64,000 bases of DNA from Hemicentrotus pulcherrimus (GCA_003118195.1 BEXV01000778.1:18008-82007), one strand, 5' to 3'. Shown: positions 24,901-32,900, counted from the first letter of the stretch. Numbers and translations: made by a program. Notes: generated from the letters alone by a model not told the origin.

Positions 24901-25090
24901 GCCCGAGGTTCGGCAGCAGTTGATGCTTCTAGCCTCCCGTCTCATCCGGGTATTGACCTGCAGAAAGTTGGCAGTGTCATCGCGTGGCATGAGTACCAGC
25001 TCCATGTCATCGCACATGACGTCATCACGTCCGTCTAATGTCACTATGTCATATTCAGTGGGACAACCAGATGTATGCTTTAAATCATAG
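4128..25090 (+). CDS. adhesion G-protein-coupled receptor with HYR and CCP ectodomain (whole gene, spliced)
   Basis: I read fourteen coding exons: 4128-4200, 8572-8637, 9109-9244, 10198-10316, 14552-14734, 15898-16017, 16919-17043, 17670-17810, 18332-18677, 19588-19778, 21521-21604, 22439-22701, 23503-23569, 24568-25090. All phases join in frame except across the N gap, where at least one exon (the GPS) must be missing. Domain order is signal peptide, Arg/Pro-rich segment, HYR, CCP/sushi, Cys-containing linker, GAIN, [GPS], seven TM helices, short tail. Adhesion GPCRs are self-cleaved at the GPS and signal through a tethered agonist. HYR plus CCP suggests binding to extracellular or cell-surface protein. 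The visible parts total about 810 residues. The exact adhesion GPCR subfamily is not assignable by eye. Confidence 0.88.
4930..5025. repeat. (GAT)n microsatellite
   Basis: Imperfect GAT/GATGGT/GAA triplets. The minus strand gives spurious poly-Ser and poly-His ORFs. Apart from the SINE and MITE listed and this tract, the 4.4-kb intron 4201-8571 shows nothing else recognisable. Confidence 0.85.
5419..5600 (+). mobile_element. tRNA-derived SINE, family A (partial)
   Basis: It begins ggtgtcgtggttcactgg with a B-box-like ggggtccaaatccctc, then the family tail cttgccaagatattaatcca and an acccaagtaaaggatcc stretch. The same body is seen at 23955, 33993, 38885 and 62095. It lies in the intron between receptor exons 1 and 2. 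Confidence 0.65.
5629..5886. mobile_element. mariner/Tc1-type palindromic MITE with TA target duplication
   Basis: The terminal inverted repeats CAGTGCGTCC...GGACGCACTG are immediately flanked by TA at 5627-5628 and 5887-5888. The arms are complementary over ~105 bp (GATACATATTTGGA against TCCAAATATGTATC). At 258 bp and non-coding, it fits a non-autonomous mariner derivative. Confidence 0.85.
8386..8452. repeat. CA/ACCC-rich microsatellite
   Basis: Degenerate cacacacacccacaccc tract shortly before receptor exon 2. Confidence 0.7.
8572..8637 (+). CDS. aGPCR exon 2: Arg7-Ala-Pro8 segment
   Basis: The exon has 66 nt, is phase 1 to 1, with acceptor gacaattttag and donor GTTAGT. It encodes D-A-W, seven Arg, Ala, eight Pro and VAP. 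The seven Arg use six different codons (CGG AGA AGG AGA CGA AGG CGC), so the run is not a simple nucleotide repeat. It lies directly after the signal peptide and could contain basic protease sites. Confidence 0.7.
8866..8945. repeat. (GA)n microsatellite
   Basis: gagagagagagagagata units in the 8.6-9.1 kb intron. The complementary Leu/Ser ORF is spurious. Confidence 0.85.
9109..9244 (+). CDS. aGPCR exon 3: HYR domain, first half
   Basis: The exon has 136 nt, phase 1 to 2. It reads V-V-D-T-T-A-P-T-F-T-Y-C-P-N-D, then a W-x-x-P-x-A-T-D-D core. The D-x-x-A-P-x-x-x-x-C-P-x-D start and W-x-x-P-x-A-x-D middle are hallmarks of HYR (hyalin repeat), an Ig-like fold in cell-adhesion proteins. The donor GTAAGT is the first unit of a degenerate minisatellite. 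Confidence 0.85.
9243..9605. repeat. degenerate ~20-bp minisatellite starting at a splice donor
   Basis: Units resembling ggtgtaagtgtagtcggtgt recur through about 360 bp, the first overlapping the donor of receptor exon 3 (GTAAGT at 9245-9250). The minus-strand 136-codon ORF through it is a repeat artefact. Confidence 0.75.
10198..10316 (+). CDS. aGPCR exon 4: HYR domain, second half
   Basis: The exon has 119 nt, phase 2 to 1. It reads SGGLPGSLFTEGNHTVIYTA, then RDGAGNTAEC and VVTFTVS. The pattern F-x-x-G-x-H-x-V-x-Y-x-A-x-D-x-x-G-N-x-A-x-C-x-F-x-V is the diagnostic second half of HYR. Length and phase match the minus-strand pair at 59704-59822 and 59997-60132. Confidence 0.9.
11337..12163. 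mobile_element. large inverted repeat (arms ~325 bp) containing a tRNA-like SINE in each arm
   Basis: Arms 11337-11661 and 11840-12163 are reverse complements with few mismatches, outer ends CACTGCCACTCATAACGTTGG and its complement, separated by ~178 bp. Each arm contains the family B SINE head (gttcagtggccaagcgatagcctcgtaac, aaatcc B-box) and its tail (gtcgatgtgctat...tgcccttt). No ORF of note. It sits in the 4.2-kb receptor intron 10317-14551. Confidence 0.8.
12465..12590. repeat. GA/GGGG microsatellite
   Basis: Runs of gagagaga mixed with G8 tracts, preceded by ccccactgtgaaaacgaag. A related unit lies at 12838-13010. Confidence 0.8.
12838..13010. repeat. GA-rich microsatellite, second copy
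   Basis: It shares the ccccactgtgaraa lead-in with the copy at 12424, then gagagaga/gaaagaaa. Together they look like two insertions of the same element carrying a GA array. Otherwise 10317-14551 has only the inverted repeat. Confidence 0.75.
14552..14734 (+). CDS. aGPCR exon 5: CCP/sushi domain
   Basis: The exon has 183 nt, phase 1 to 1. It starts V-L-R-C-P-V-L-T-P-P and continues HGRIVGSC, CEFECDRGYNL, then W-D-G-P-T-P-F-C. Cysteine spacing and the C-D-x-G-Y-x-L and W-x-x-P-x-P-x-C motifs match a complement control protein module encoded by one exon. Confidence 0.88.
14773..14848 (+). repeat. direct repeat copy 1 (~75 bp)
   Basis: taagtagctctatttcc...tgtgaagcctagttgaaaatgaattatggaaagcataaacaat recurs at 15431-15506 with few differences. 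The two copies bracket ~580 bp in the intron after the CCP exon. Confidence 0.7.
15431..15506 (+). repeat. direct repeat copy 2 (~75 bp)
   Basis: Second copy of the 14773-14848 sequence; see that entry. Either a local segmental duplication or the edges of an inserted repeat. Confidence 0.7.
15898..16017 (+). CDS. aGPCR exon 6: Cys-containing linker (possible HRM-like part 1)
   Basis: The exon has 120 nt, phase 1 to 1, acceptor cgtcttcag, donor GTAAGA. It encodes S-S-Q-C-G-A-D-E-V-L-L-P-N-G, then IVCVTNIGV. With the next exon it may form the Cys/Trp-containing hormone-receptor-motif-like segment often found before GAIN, but the match is weak. Confidence 0.65.
16655..16880 (+). mobile_element. 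family A SINE remnant
   Basis: It contains gacctgggtgcgatcctcgc (B-box-like) and tctcgatccaggtgtaaaatgggtacc, the conserved body of family A. The 5' tRNA-like head is decayed. Confidence 0.55.
16919..17043 (+). CDS. aGPCR exon 7: Cys/Trp linker before GAIN
   Basis: The exon has 125 nt, phase 1 to 0, acceptor tttgctgcag, donor GTAAGAC. It encodes HYVSRLCSPDAEAGAMWRDP, then YPECSIN. The C...W.dP.Y.eC pattern resembles the end of an HRM-like module. Confidence 0.7.
17670..17810 (+). CDS. aGPCR exon 8: GAIN domain, N-terminal helical part
   Basis: The exon has 141 nt, phase 0 to 0, acceptor attcgtactacag, donor GTAATA. It encodes an amphipathic helical stretch including SVASLLLTAIKEV. This is the usual start of GAIN subdomain A, which ends at the GPS. 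Confidence 0.75.
18332..18677 (+). CDS. aGPCR exon 9: GAIN domain core
   Basis: The exon has 346 nt, phase 0 to 1. It encodes EVFNLVDMALDINGDTF, a Ser-rich helix with SSVDTFLSRIQ, then GENVVIAALKVGRTTFPLTA and VFFPEEVLDYLP. The helical SubA followed by beta strands and the F-P-x-E-x-L motif are typical of adhesion-GPCR GAIN. Confidence 0.85.
19030..19185 (-). mobile_element. family A SINE, reverse orientation
   Basis: The reverse complement reads cgtggttcatgattgaaccg, then ggggttcgacccttgc and ctcgacccagg, the head, B-box and body of family A. It lies in the receptor intron between GAIN exons. Confidence 0.6.
19588..19778 (+). CDS. aGPCR exon 10: GAIN domain, beta-rich end
   Basis: The exon has 191 nt, phase 1 to 0. 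It encodes VAVSVFVLDSPKLFQPNSST, then LVSPVVSITIEGAKIKNLSD and PVVLEFTVNR. The V-S-x-x-I-x-G-x-x-I-x-N-L-x-x-P-V-x-x-x-F pattern is the strand pair just before the GPS in this class. The GPS itself does not follow in readable sequence. Confidence 0.88.
20281..21008. other. assembly gap (728 N) flanked by C homopolymers
   Basis: The N run is bordered by about 10 C on the left and 15 C on the right. The GPS-coding exon of the receptor, expected between 19778 and 21521, is not visible in the flanks, so it most likely lies here. ORFs running through the N are artefacts. Confidence 0.95.
21521..21604 (+). CDS. aGPCR exon (after gap): transmembrane helix 1
   Basis: Acceptor accgttctag, donor GTAGGT, ends in phase 2. 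It encodes LDIISSFGCIASILCLVMTI followed by GFLVGIR. The ALDIIS-GC-S start is typical of aGPCR TM1 right after the tethered agonist. The incoming phase is 2. Confidence 0.85.
21652..22029. mobile_element. TTAA-flanked MITE (piggyBac-like ends)
   Basis: TTAA at 21648-21651 and 22030-22033 flank inverted ends AGGGATC...GGTCCCT. The 378-bp body has no significant coding. It sits in the intron after the TM1 exon. Its end signature resembles elements at 37175-37540 and 48397-48938. Confidence 0.65.
22439..22701 (+). CDS. aGPCR exon: transmembrane helices 2 and 3
   Basis: The exon has 263 nt, phase 2 to 1. It encodes I-M-I-N-L-S-S-A-L-L-G-L (TM2), a GCTVVAILLHYFTLAAVAW stretch (TM3 with the conserved extracellular Cys) and MGVEAFSMYLMFVRVV. 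The L-H-Y-F-x-L-A-x-x-x-W-M-x-x-E-A motif is highly diagnostic of adhesion GPCRs. Confidence 0.95.
23025..23335 (+). mobile_element. SINE family D with (CA)n tail
   Basis: It carries a tRNA-like B-box ggttcgagaccgagtca, then tttggatggtgaagtgaaaggtcgg, ataatcatatctgattgaaac and a CA-rich tail at 23285-23330. The reverse-oriented copy at 27778-27990 ends in (GT)n. Confidence 0.65.
23503..23569 (+). CDS. aGPCR exon: transmembrane helix 4
   Basis: The exon has 67 nt, phase 1 to 2. With flanking exons it reads VGWGSPLVVVGITVAIDWKA. The G-W-G-x-P-x-V-V-V motif at the start of TM4 is conserved in secretin/adhesion receptors. Confidence 0.9.
23820..23866. repeat. (GAT)n microsatellite
   Basis: gatggtgatgatgatgatgatgg triplet tract in the last receptor intron. 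Confidence 0.8.
23955..24165 (+). mobile_element. family A SINE
   Basis: Head tttcgcggtgtagtggttaa, B-box ggctcaaatcccagtacggc, body cactcaggtgtaaatgggttcc and a final attattgataaag. In the last receptor intron. Confidence 0.7.
24568..25090 (+). CDS. aGPCR terminal exon: transmembrane helices 5-7 and C-tail
   Basis: The exon starts YCFINLGPSFYFAQLFPIAL (TM5; YC closes the TM3-ECL2 disulfide). A third intracellular loop ends QRAELLRRLQNA, then TM6 GTLLGLSWVSGFMAI and TM7 with SLQGVFIFLLFC. LGLSWV-GF and SLQG are class-typical. The tail is about 60 residues, Ser/Met-rich, ending QPDVCFKS and TAG at 25088-25090. Confidence 0.95.
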
Positions 25091-25504
25091 AGCAACAGAG
25101 CTGTGTCTCCAAGTGCTGATAAATGTCAGCGAGTTGAATACGTCAGTGTATTATTGGAAAACATGGGAGTATTGAAATCTATAGTAGAAGTTGATGTAGG
25201 CCTACTCTAACAAAGTGGGTTGTGTTATTAATGGGTTGTGTTTAATAGAGGGTATCCTAAGATAAAGGTATATCTATGTAGCATATATATTTATGAATTC
25301 ATCAGACTTTCGGGGTCATGACAATTGATATTCTTGTATCCTAAATCTGTAAAAAAAAATCATATTCAAATGTTATCCGGAAGTGCGCTTGTAGTCTGAT
25401 TGTTTGCTGCATATTGGCGATTTTGATCATTTTTCAGGACCAGAATTAAGTGAAAAATAATTTGCAAACTATTCACGGACCTATTTTTCTGCAATTAACA
25501 GCCC

Positions 25505-25510
25505 AATAAA
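25505..25510 (+). promoter_or_regulatory. candidate polyadenylation signal AATAAA (aGPCR)
   Basis: The AATAAA lies ~415 nt beyond the receptor stop codon. The distance is plausible for a 3'UTR but nothing else confirms it. Confidence 0.3.
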
Positions 25511-25539
25511 CAAATTCACTTGAAAATCACGTCAATATT

Positions 25540-27300
25540 AAGGTATCGACTTGAACACATTTACGTTCTTCAAACACTTGATATTTACGTGATTGTGTTA
25601 ACACGATTCTTGCACTAGTTCACTTCTAAAACACGTACATTAAATCACGCAATTGTCATTGGAATATCACCATTATGATAACGTGATTATCTCTACCTTG
25701 GAGTCCATGGTTTGTAAACCTAATACTCCAGTTTTTGTTTGGTTATGAAATTACATCTTCATAAACGAAATTATTACATTCTTTAGAAGTTTTAGAATCG
25801 CGTACGTCACAGAAACACGTGAAGCGTATTTAGTTTTAGTCAAAATATCTGCGTGAAATTCACGTAAATATTAAGAGGCTGACTTGAGATGAAGTGTTCT
25901 TAATTCACGTGAAATTTACGTCGAAGAGGAAATATGTTACTGTAACCCGCGTTCAACCCAATAATTACGCAAATGTTGCACAATAAATGAACCAAGATAA
26001 TGACGTTCTCATCCCGTTTCTGAACATCGTGTTTTGGATCTTCCATAAATACGTCCAGGCGCGCCGGAAGCAGTAATCAGTTTGAAATTGAAATAGGCTA
26101 AATGATCCAGTTGATCCAGGCCGTTGAGAATTCAACTGGCCTAGCTGGGCTATTAGAACCATTTGGTAAAACTTCCAACTAGTTGAACGGCATCAACACT
26201 GTATTTCCAATGTAAAGGCATTGGTGATAAGTAGACTTACATAATTTAATTAATCGAACAAATTTCATATACTTGAAATTATTTTAGTTCATAGTTAATG
26301 TTTTTCTATGTAATTATACGAATTAGCGAAATGTCCTAATAACTGGTCATTTATATTTGTAGTATTTTCGAAAGGAATTGCATATAATAAACTAAATCAT
26401 CAGTAATTAAGAAACATGCTGTAAATTCAGATAAATTCTTAAAAAACATAGTTCTGCACGCACCCCAAATTCAATATACAATTTAATTGGTGTCAACTGG
26501 TTCAACTATAAATATGCCAACAGCCAATCATCAACTGGTGCAACTGGAAATATACACACAGACCAGTTATCAACTGGTGCGATGAAAATATGCCATTAGT
26601 CAGTTATCAACTGGTGCAAATAGAAATATGCCAACAGTCACGGGATTATCACCACTGAAATTAAATGGTAACTGTGAAACCATCAAGACACCCAAGAATA
26701 ACTCATTATTCACACCTAAAAATTCACATCTAAGATTAATAATTAGTTTGAGTCACGAGATCATCCCCACGGAACTTATGGTAACTTTGACCACCATTTT
26801 AAAAGGTGTTTTAAGACAGCTAAGAATTACTAATTTTTCACACCTAAATATCACTGATTCACAGCTTAGATTAGTAATCAGTTTTAACACGTGATAATCA
26901 CCAAGAAAGTTATGGTAACTCTGAAACCATTCAAAAGAGGTGTGTAAGACACCTCAGAATTACTAATTTAATTAGATTCAACAATAAGACGATTAGCCGG
27001 TGTAAGTAACGTGATTATTACCATCAACCTTGGATAACCAGTGAGACCAATCGATAAAGGTGCTTAAAAGACCAAATAATTACTTATTTATCACCACCAT
27101 CGGTTAACGGATAAAAAACTTGTTGCTTGGACAAGTGGTTATTTGGTCATAAACACTTGATTAACAGAGGTAAGTGGAATCACGTTACTCCAGTCGCGTG
27201 ATAAATTGGTGATTTTTATGTGAGATGAAAACGTTAACAGGAGTACCTTTTTTATTCAAATGAAGGCACGTGTCGATAACGTTTATATCTAGTTCAAAAG
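25540..27300. repeat. repeat-rich intergenic block: CACGTGA motifs, CAACTGGT units, ~125-bp units
   Basis: 25540-25930 is dense in (C)ACGTGA/TCACGT motifs. 26480-26640 has about four ~50-bp units with tcaactggtgcaactggaaa. 26638-27110 has about four degenerate ~125-bp units built on acgtgatnatcaccanngaa...tatggtaac...aagaattactaattt. No credible gene. It lies just past the receptor 3' end, between convergent genes. Confidence 0.7.
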
Positions 27301-27776
27301 GCACCATACTTTAAAATCACTCAAAATGCACTCCCAAAAGAGGTTATTTTTTAGTGTTCTGTTTATTTGGAGTGCTTTTAAGACTTGTTATTGCTGTGGA
27401 ATTGTGGAATTTGTATGGACTGCAAAAGAAATATATAGTACTTATGAATAATTATATCAAGTAACATCATGATTATCAGAACTACTGTAGAATGCTATGA
27501 TGAATAGAATTTATACAAAATGAAGCAAAAATATATAACGTCTGTCTTATTAATGACATGTATCATCATGTTGTAGCTTAAACGTTGAGATTCTGCAATT
27601 TGATTCAGTTAACAGAATGCGTTGTAACAACATAAGGTGAATATTGACATGTATTACTCTAAAAATGAGGTTTCTTGCTTAAATAAATTATTACCTTCTG
27701 CAAATTTCAGATGGTGTAAGTCTCATTAAAAGAGTGTATAGTAAGTTAACTCTTATCATCTCTTCTTTCTGCTAGG

Positions 27777-27777
<1 letters not shown>

Positions 27778-27807
<30 letters not shown>

Positions 27808-27990
27808 TTGGGTTTTTACAGACGTGTATCAATCAGATATGATTATTTACGTCTGGGGACCAACCTTTAAACGTCACCATCCGAAAGACGTGACTCAGTT
27901 TCGAACCTGCGTCCTCGGCTGAATCAGTTTGTACCTTCCACTTTTAGCTGGATAACAGGCACACGCCACAACGCATAGTTATGTGGCTGT
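27778..27990 (-). mobile_element. SINE family D, reverse copy, with (GT)n
   Basis: Starts with (GT)n at 27780-27807, then atcagatatgattatttacg, cgtcaccatccgaaagacgt and cagtttcgaacctgc: the reverse complement of the 23025-23335 element including its CA tail. Confidence 0.65.
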
Positions 27991-28059
27991 TTTCCTTTGT
28001 GTTTCTTATTTATCTTCAATTTACTACTCACAACTGCCATTAAGGCTTGTTGTGTGGTA

Positions 28060-28520
28060 TAGCTCTCTACCAATACCCTCTACTCTTCTCACTCCTCTCT
28101 CTCTCTCTTCCTCCCCCCTCTCTCTCTCTATATAATACATATCCATATTACCTTATAGCTCTCTCTCCTCCCTTATCTTCACAATTCCCTGAAATGAAGA
28201 AGGGCATTACTTGTACATTCGACTCATATTATTGGACCATTGTATTAAAGAGATAACACTCATTTAATAGTTCGAAAACAATATATCTCCCCTCCCACTA
28301 AACCGCCCCTCCCTCATACACACCCACCTCTCTCTTCCTCCTCCCTCTCTCTCTCTCTCTATATATATATATCCATATATCTCTCTCCCCCTTTATCTTC
28401 ATCATCCTCTGAAATGAAGGGCATTACCTGTACGTTCGACTCGTATGTTTGGACCATGTTATTAAAGATAACACTCATTTGACTGTTAGCAAACAATATA
28501 TCTCCCCTCCCTCACACACT
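28060..28520. repeat. tandem duplication (~220-bp period) with CT/TA microsatellites
   Basis: ctgaaatgaag, gggcattacntgtac, agataacactcattt and aacaatatatctcccctccc recur in order with offsets of 214-225 bp. Each copy carries a (CT)n(TA)n stretch. 28521-29631 shows nothing recognisable beyond the 3' flank of the next gene. Confidence 0.75.
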
Positions 28521-29631
28521 CACCTCTCTCCTCCTCCCTCCTCCTCTTCCACCTTTCTCTTTCGCTCCCTTTACTGTTTGCACTTTATTATTTTATAAGG
28601 ATCCATCGAAAAAGTTAATTACATTTCTTTAAAAAATCATCTTTATTTACAATGCAGAACAAAGTGATTTATGCAAATATTAAACACTCCTGTGAATAGT
28701 TTATGTGTCGAATGATTGATTTAGAGATGCCAGATTGACAAACAAATGGATGAAATAACGACCTCTGATTCCAATATAAAGGGTTCACAAACCCAGGCAG
28801 GTAAATTAAATTTAAATAAAGCTAAATAAAAGTCACATTTCTGATCTAAAAATTAACCGATTCAAAGTCACTTTTGTTTAAATGGTTTGAATAAATTGTG
28901 TGTCAAATTATTCTACCATTATTTAACAACAATGCCAGTTTTTATCTCGACCATTTTTAAACGCTTCATGCAATACATATTTTAAATTTTTGTTGTCACA
29001 TTCTGAGTACAGGTAGAACAAAATCAATTCAGATAATTTGTGTATATATATTGCAGGTTCATAATGTACAACCATTTGTATATAATCCACCTCCAACAGG
29101 CTATTACATAAATTTGACAGGCATGAGTTGTGAAAGAAATCTTTTTTCTGTCTTGACATTGAATCATGGATCAGTGCTGGACCATATTGAAAGAGAAGGT
29201 GTAACTGTAAGGCCGTATTTGCTAGCTGTAAGAATGAGCCAAAGATTCCTCATATACTTGCCTAAAAGGCCTTTACATACAAAACTTCAAAATGAAATGT
29301 TTAACAAGCATGATTCATGAAAAATAGATGTCCTTGTCTTAATTTAAAAAACGTAAGGTGACGCATGGGTGATTGCTACACCTTATTAATAGGAATAGCC
29401 AAGGATGACACAGAATCTTAAATATGGAGGGGGGGTGAATGAAATCTCCATCCCCCTCTTCGAAGGCCCTTCTTGACCCATAGTTTCCTGGGCACTGCAT
29501 CAAAATTTCAGTGTCAGGTGCCCTGTAAGAATCAATTATCCATCGTCAGACTTTGTCCAGCTTTCATGACAGGGTTCCAAACACAACAAAGTCAGTAGGG
29601 AGCTTTAATAAATCTCCTTCAAAAAAACATG

Positions 29632-29941
29632 TTACATTCTCTCCTCCGCTTGTACCTGGGTTCCAAACGTAGTTGGTGTATTCGGTGGAAGATAAACCCT
29701 CAATTCATCCTCCAGGTTTGAGCCAAGATTGAGGGTTGGGTATTCCGAAAGAGAGACCCCAAAGGTGTCAATGTCGGCCATCTTTTCTTTGGAGGAGGAA
29801 ACATCATCACCCCCAAAGATGAAGGCATGGTTCGTTGGGCCTTCTTCCTCAGAGGATTTGTAGATAAAGGTTCCTTTGGTTCCGGTTGTTGCTGGGTTTA
29901 GCATCTGGATATCTTCAGTGGCAACAGATCCAGTCTTGTTC
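29632..29941 (-). CDS. polydom-like terminal exon: cytoplasmic tail and stop
   Basis: Acceptor ccttctgcag, phase 2 joins CG|G to the TM exon. It encodes ~102 residues rich in Thr, Ser and acidic residues: [40 protein letters not shown], ending VQAEERM and TAA at 29632-29634. Tyr-containing FIYKS and EYPTL could be docking sites; I know no named motif match. Confidence 0.88.
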
Positions 29942-32900
29942 CTGCAGAAGGAAATGGACACAAGGATGAGTAGACTAAATGAATTGTCTAGTCCAATCGC
30001 ACTTGGATTGAAGAAATACGTTTGTAATAAATGATAGGTAATAATTTGAAACTGAAATCAACAAAAAAATTGCATATTAAATCAAAAAAGATTAAAGGCC
30101 AAGTAAAAGAAACGTTGCCTAATGAGGACAAGATGACACTTAAATGTTTGGAATATAAATAAGAGTTTGTACCTGTTTTGTTCCCTGGGCTGCTATTGAC
30201 ATGTACAATGAGTAATTTCAAGTTGGGTGTTTAAGGATGGTGTTAGTGTTAAAAAAACACTAACACCAGACTAAACACCGAAATGGAAATAAGCTGGTGT
30301 TAAGGCTTTGACCTCTGAATATCGTCAACTTCCGGTAGCAAGTGATATCGACTTTGCAAAATTGTCGTCTGCTGAACCGACCTTTGTGGCTGGTGTTAAT
30401 ATTTTACATACAAATGTCCTATTCACTAACACTAGCCCCTAGGGATTAGGCAAATGTTGATTTCCAGTTCGGTGTTAGTGTTGTACCCGCAAACAGTCAA
30501 CGCACGAACGACGCCAATTTATTGTCTGACGATCAAATACAAATATGTGAAACAGGTATTAATTCATATATTCTTTTGTGTAATATGAGTTATTTTCTAA
30601 GACCAGAGAAATAGGTGTATTATTCTGTACTTTTCATGATATCTTTAGTTTTGATGTACTATTTTTTAATCATCGTCATGAAATCAAGTATGTGGTGACG
30701 TCACAGCTGGTGTTAAGCTATCGATTTTGATATCGGTATTGGGCTCTAAATTTCATCAGAAAAATGTTTCGCTCGATTTAAGAGCTCTTGACTGCTCTTA
30801 ACACTAACACTAACACTAACACCCAACTTGAAATCACTCAATGAATGAAAGGGGGCCGGGTCACAAAATTATGCTACAGTTAGTCATTTTTTAGCTGCTT
30901 GCAATTGGACTGTAATGCTATGGTCACATTACTCAAAAGTAGCCTGCTCGGCGGCCGAGCGGCAAGTTTTTAACCAATTATGCCCGGCGGCTGCCCAGGC
31001 ACCACTCATTTTTAGGGCATCGCTCGGTCGCCGCTGAAGTTTTAGCGCGGAGTTAAAATTTGGGCGGCGCCTGCTCACTTTTCAGTCGCCGCCCAAAATA
31101 TGCTCGGTGCCTGGGCAATCACCGCCCGGCACCGACCTAATTGCTGGGCGATGCCTAAATTCCAGCAGCGACCGAGCAGGCTACTAATCGGACGGTCGCT
31201 GCTCAGATTTGTGACCATAGCTTTACTGACCGTTCACAGCTCTTACAGCCTTCTTATGCTCGTCAATGCATAAATATCTATTTTCATAAAGCTCCACAAG
31301 GTGCTCTGGGACGGGTGTAACAGAGAAAAGGTGACTCAAAACGGAATAAAAATGCTTTGCCATGACCCATATGTCTGGCTATAGCTACATCTGGCTAGCT
31401 ATACATACCGCTGTCTGTGTTTGCACCAAGCAGCAATAAGAAGGATGATGACTAAGAGACCGACAACTCCTATTGCCGCAGCGGTGATGAGAGGAAGCGG
31501 GAAATGGTCTGGCTGAGTAGGAGGCTGAGTAGGAGGCAATGTAGTAGATACAGGAACAGGAGGAGGAACTACAGAAAAGAAGACAGACACATCATACTCA
31601 TATTACTTTTATAGAGAGAAATTGAAACTTTAAATACCGAATATGAACTTGAATATAAACTTAAAGTACAAGTGAAAGCAACTAATCAATGAACATGCAC
31701 ATAATTTGGTATGCATGGAAGTTTACACAGAAGTTAACTTTGGTGCAGGCCTAAATATCCTACTTTTTGTGTCCAGGTCTTTCAACCCAAACCATTTTAA
31801 TATCGTGTAAAGTTTTTTTTTTTTTTTGGGGGGGGGGGGGGGGGGCAAGTTTATGTCCCCTAACAATATAAATGTGAAATACAGTATTTCTTGGTGAAAA
31901 GCCCTCATTGAAATAAGACAATAAACAATGAGCTTGAAGACAATTATGTTCCCTGTCGGTGAATTTGTATTGCTTCTAATTTTAATAATGAAATATTCCC
32001 ACCTTTACATTCGGTAATGTTAGAAGCATGCATGCAGGGGGTAATTTTATGTCCTCTAACAATATAAAGGTGAAATATAGTATTTCTTGGTGAATAGCCC
32101 TCATTGAAATAAGAAAATATACAATAAGCATGAAGACAATTATGTTCCCTGTCGGTGAATTTGGATTGATTTTAATTATGAATAAATAATTATAAAGAAA
32201 CTTATAGAAAATTTTCCCACCTTTACATTGGGTGATGTTAGAAGCGTGCAGGTCATCCGTGAATGTCTCTGGAGGGCAGAGGATGCATTCATCTTGCCCC
32301 TCCTCATCTTGGTAGGTATACTGAGGACATGGGTAGCAGTCAAAATCCGTTGTGTTGCCTTCTGTAAGTGCGTAGTAAGTGCCAATCCCACACGGCACTG
32401 CATCACAAAGATATATTAAGGGAATTGTATTTAAACATAAAGTTGAGTTCTGGTCATGCGATTGCATTGAGAAAGAATAGGTGTGGAAACGATGAGAAAA
32501 AACTAATTATCTAGCATATAAGTATTCGTGGATATTGCAAGGTTCTGGAATCATCAAAATGATAAGAAATTTGGCCCAGTCTTGGTAAAGTTGTACACAG
32601 AAAGATGTATTTGGGATTACCCTATATCTATTCAGTCCGGATAGATATAATAATTTACCAAATATATCAATTAATAGGTGGATTCCCGGCAAAATGTTAG
32701 CATCACGTATTAGTCATTTCCGTCATTTCATTTTTTGAGAGGGGGGCATTTCCAAAACTGGTCTTTACCTTTAATCATGCTCCCCTAGTCATATTACAAA
32801 ATATAAAAATATACTTGATATTGTAGCTGTTGACTTGGAGGTCCAATAAATATGATTTATATTTATTCAAATATGTACTGCAATGAGAGCCTCTGGTTAG

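Noticed and set aside
24676..25095. Alternative ORFs over the last receptor exon
   Set aside because: The other frame gives a complete TM5-TM7 with class-specific motifs, so these are shadows.
26480..27110. CRISPR-like array
   Set aside because: Units are degenerate, lack unique spacers of constant length, and the window is metazoan.
29051..29320. 89-codon plus ORF between the convergent genes
   Set aside because: No recognisable domain, no splice-supported neighbours and AT-rich composition; not supported as a gene.
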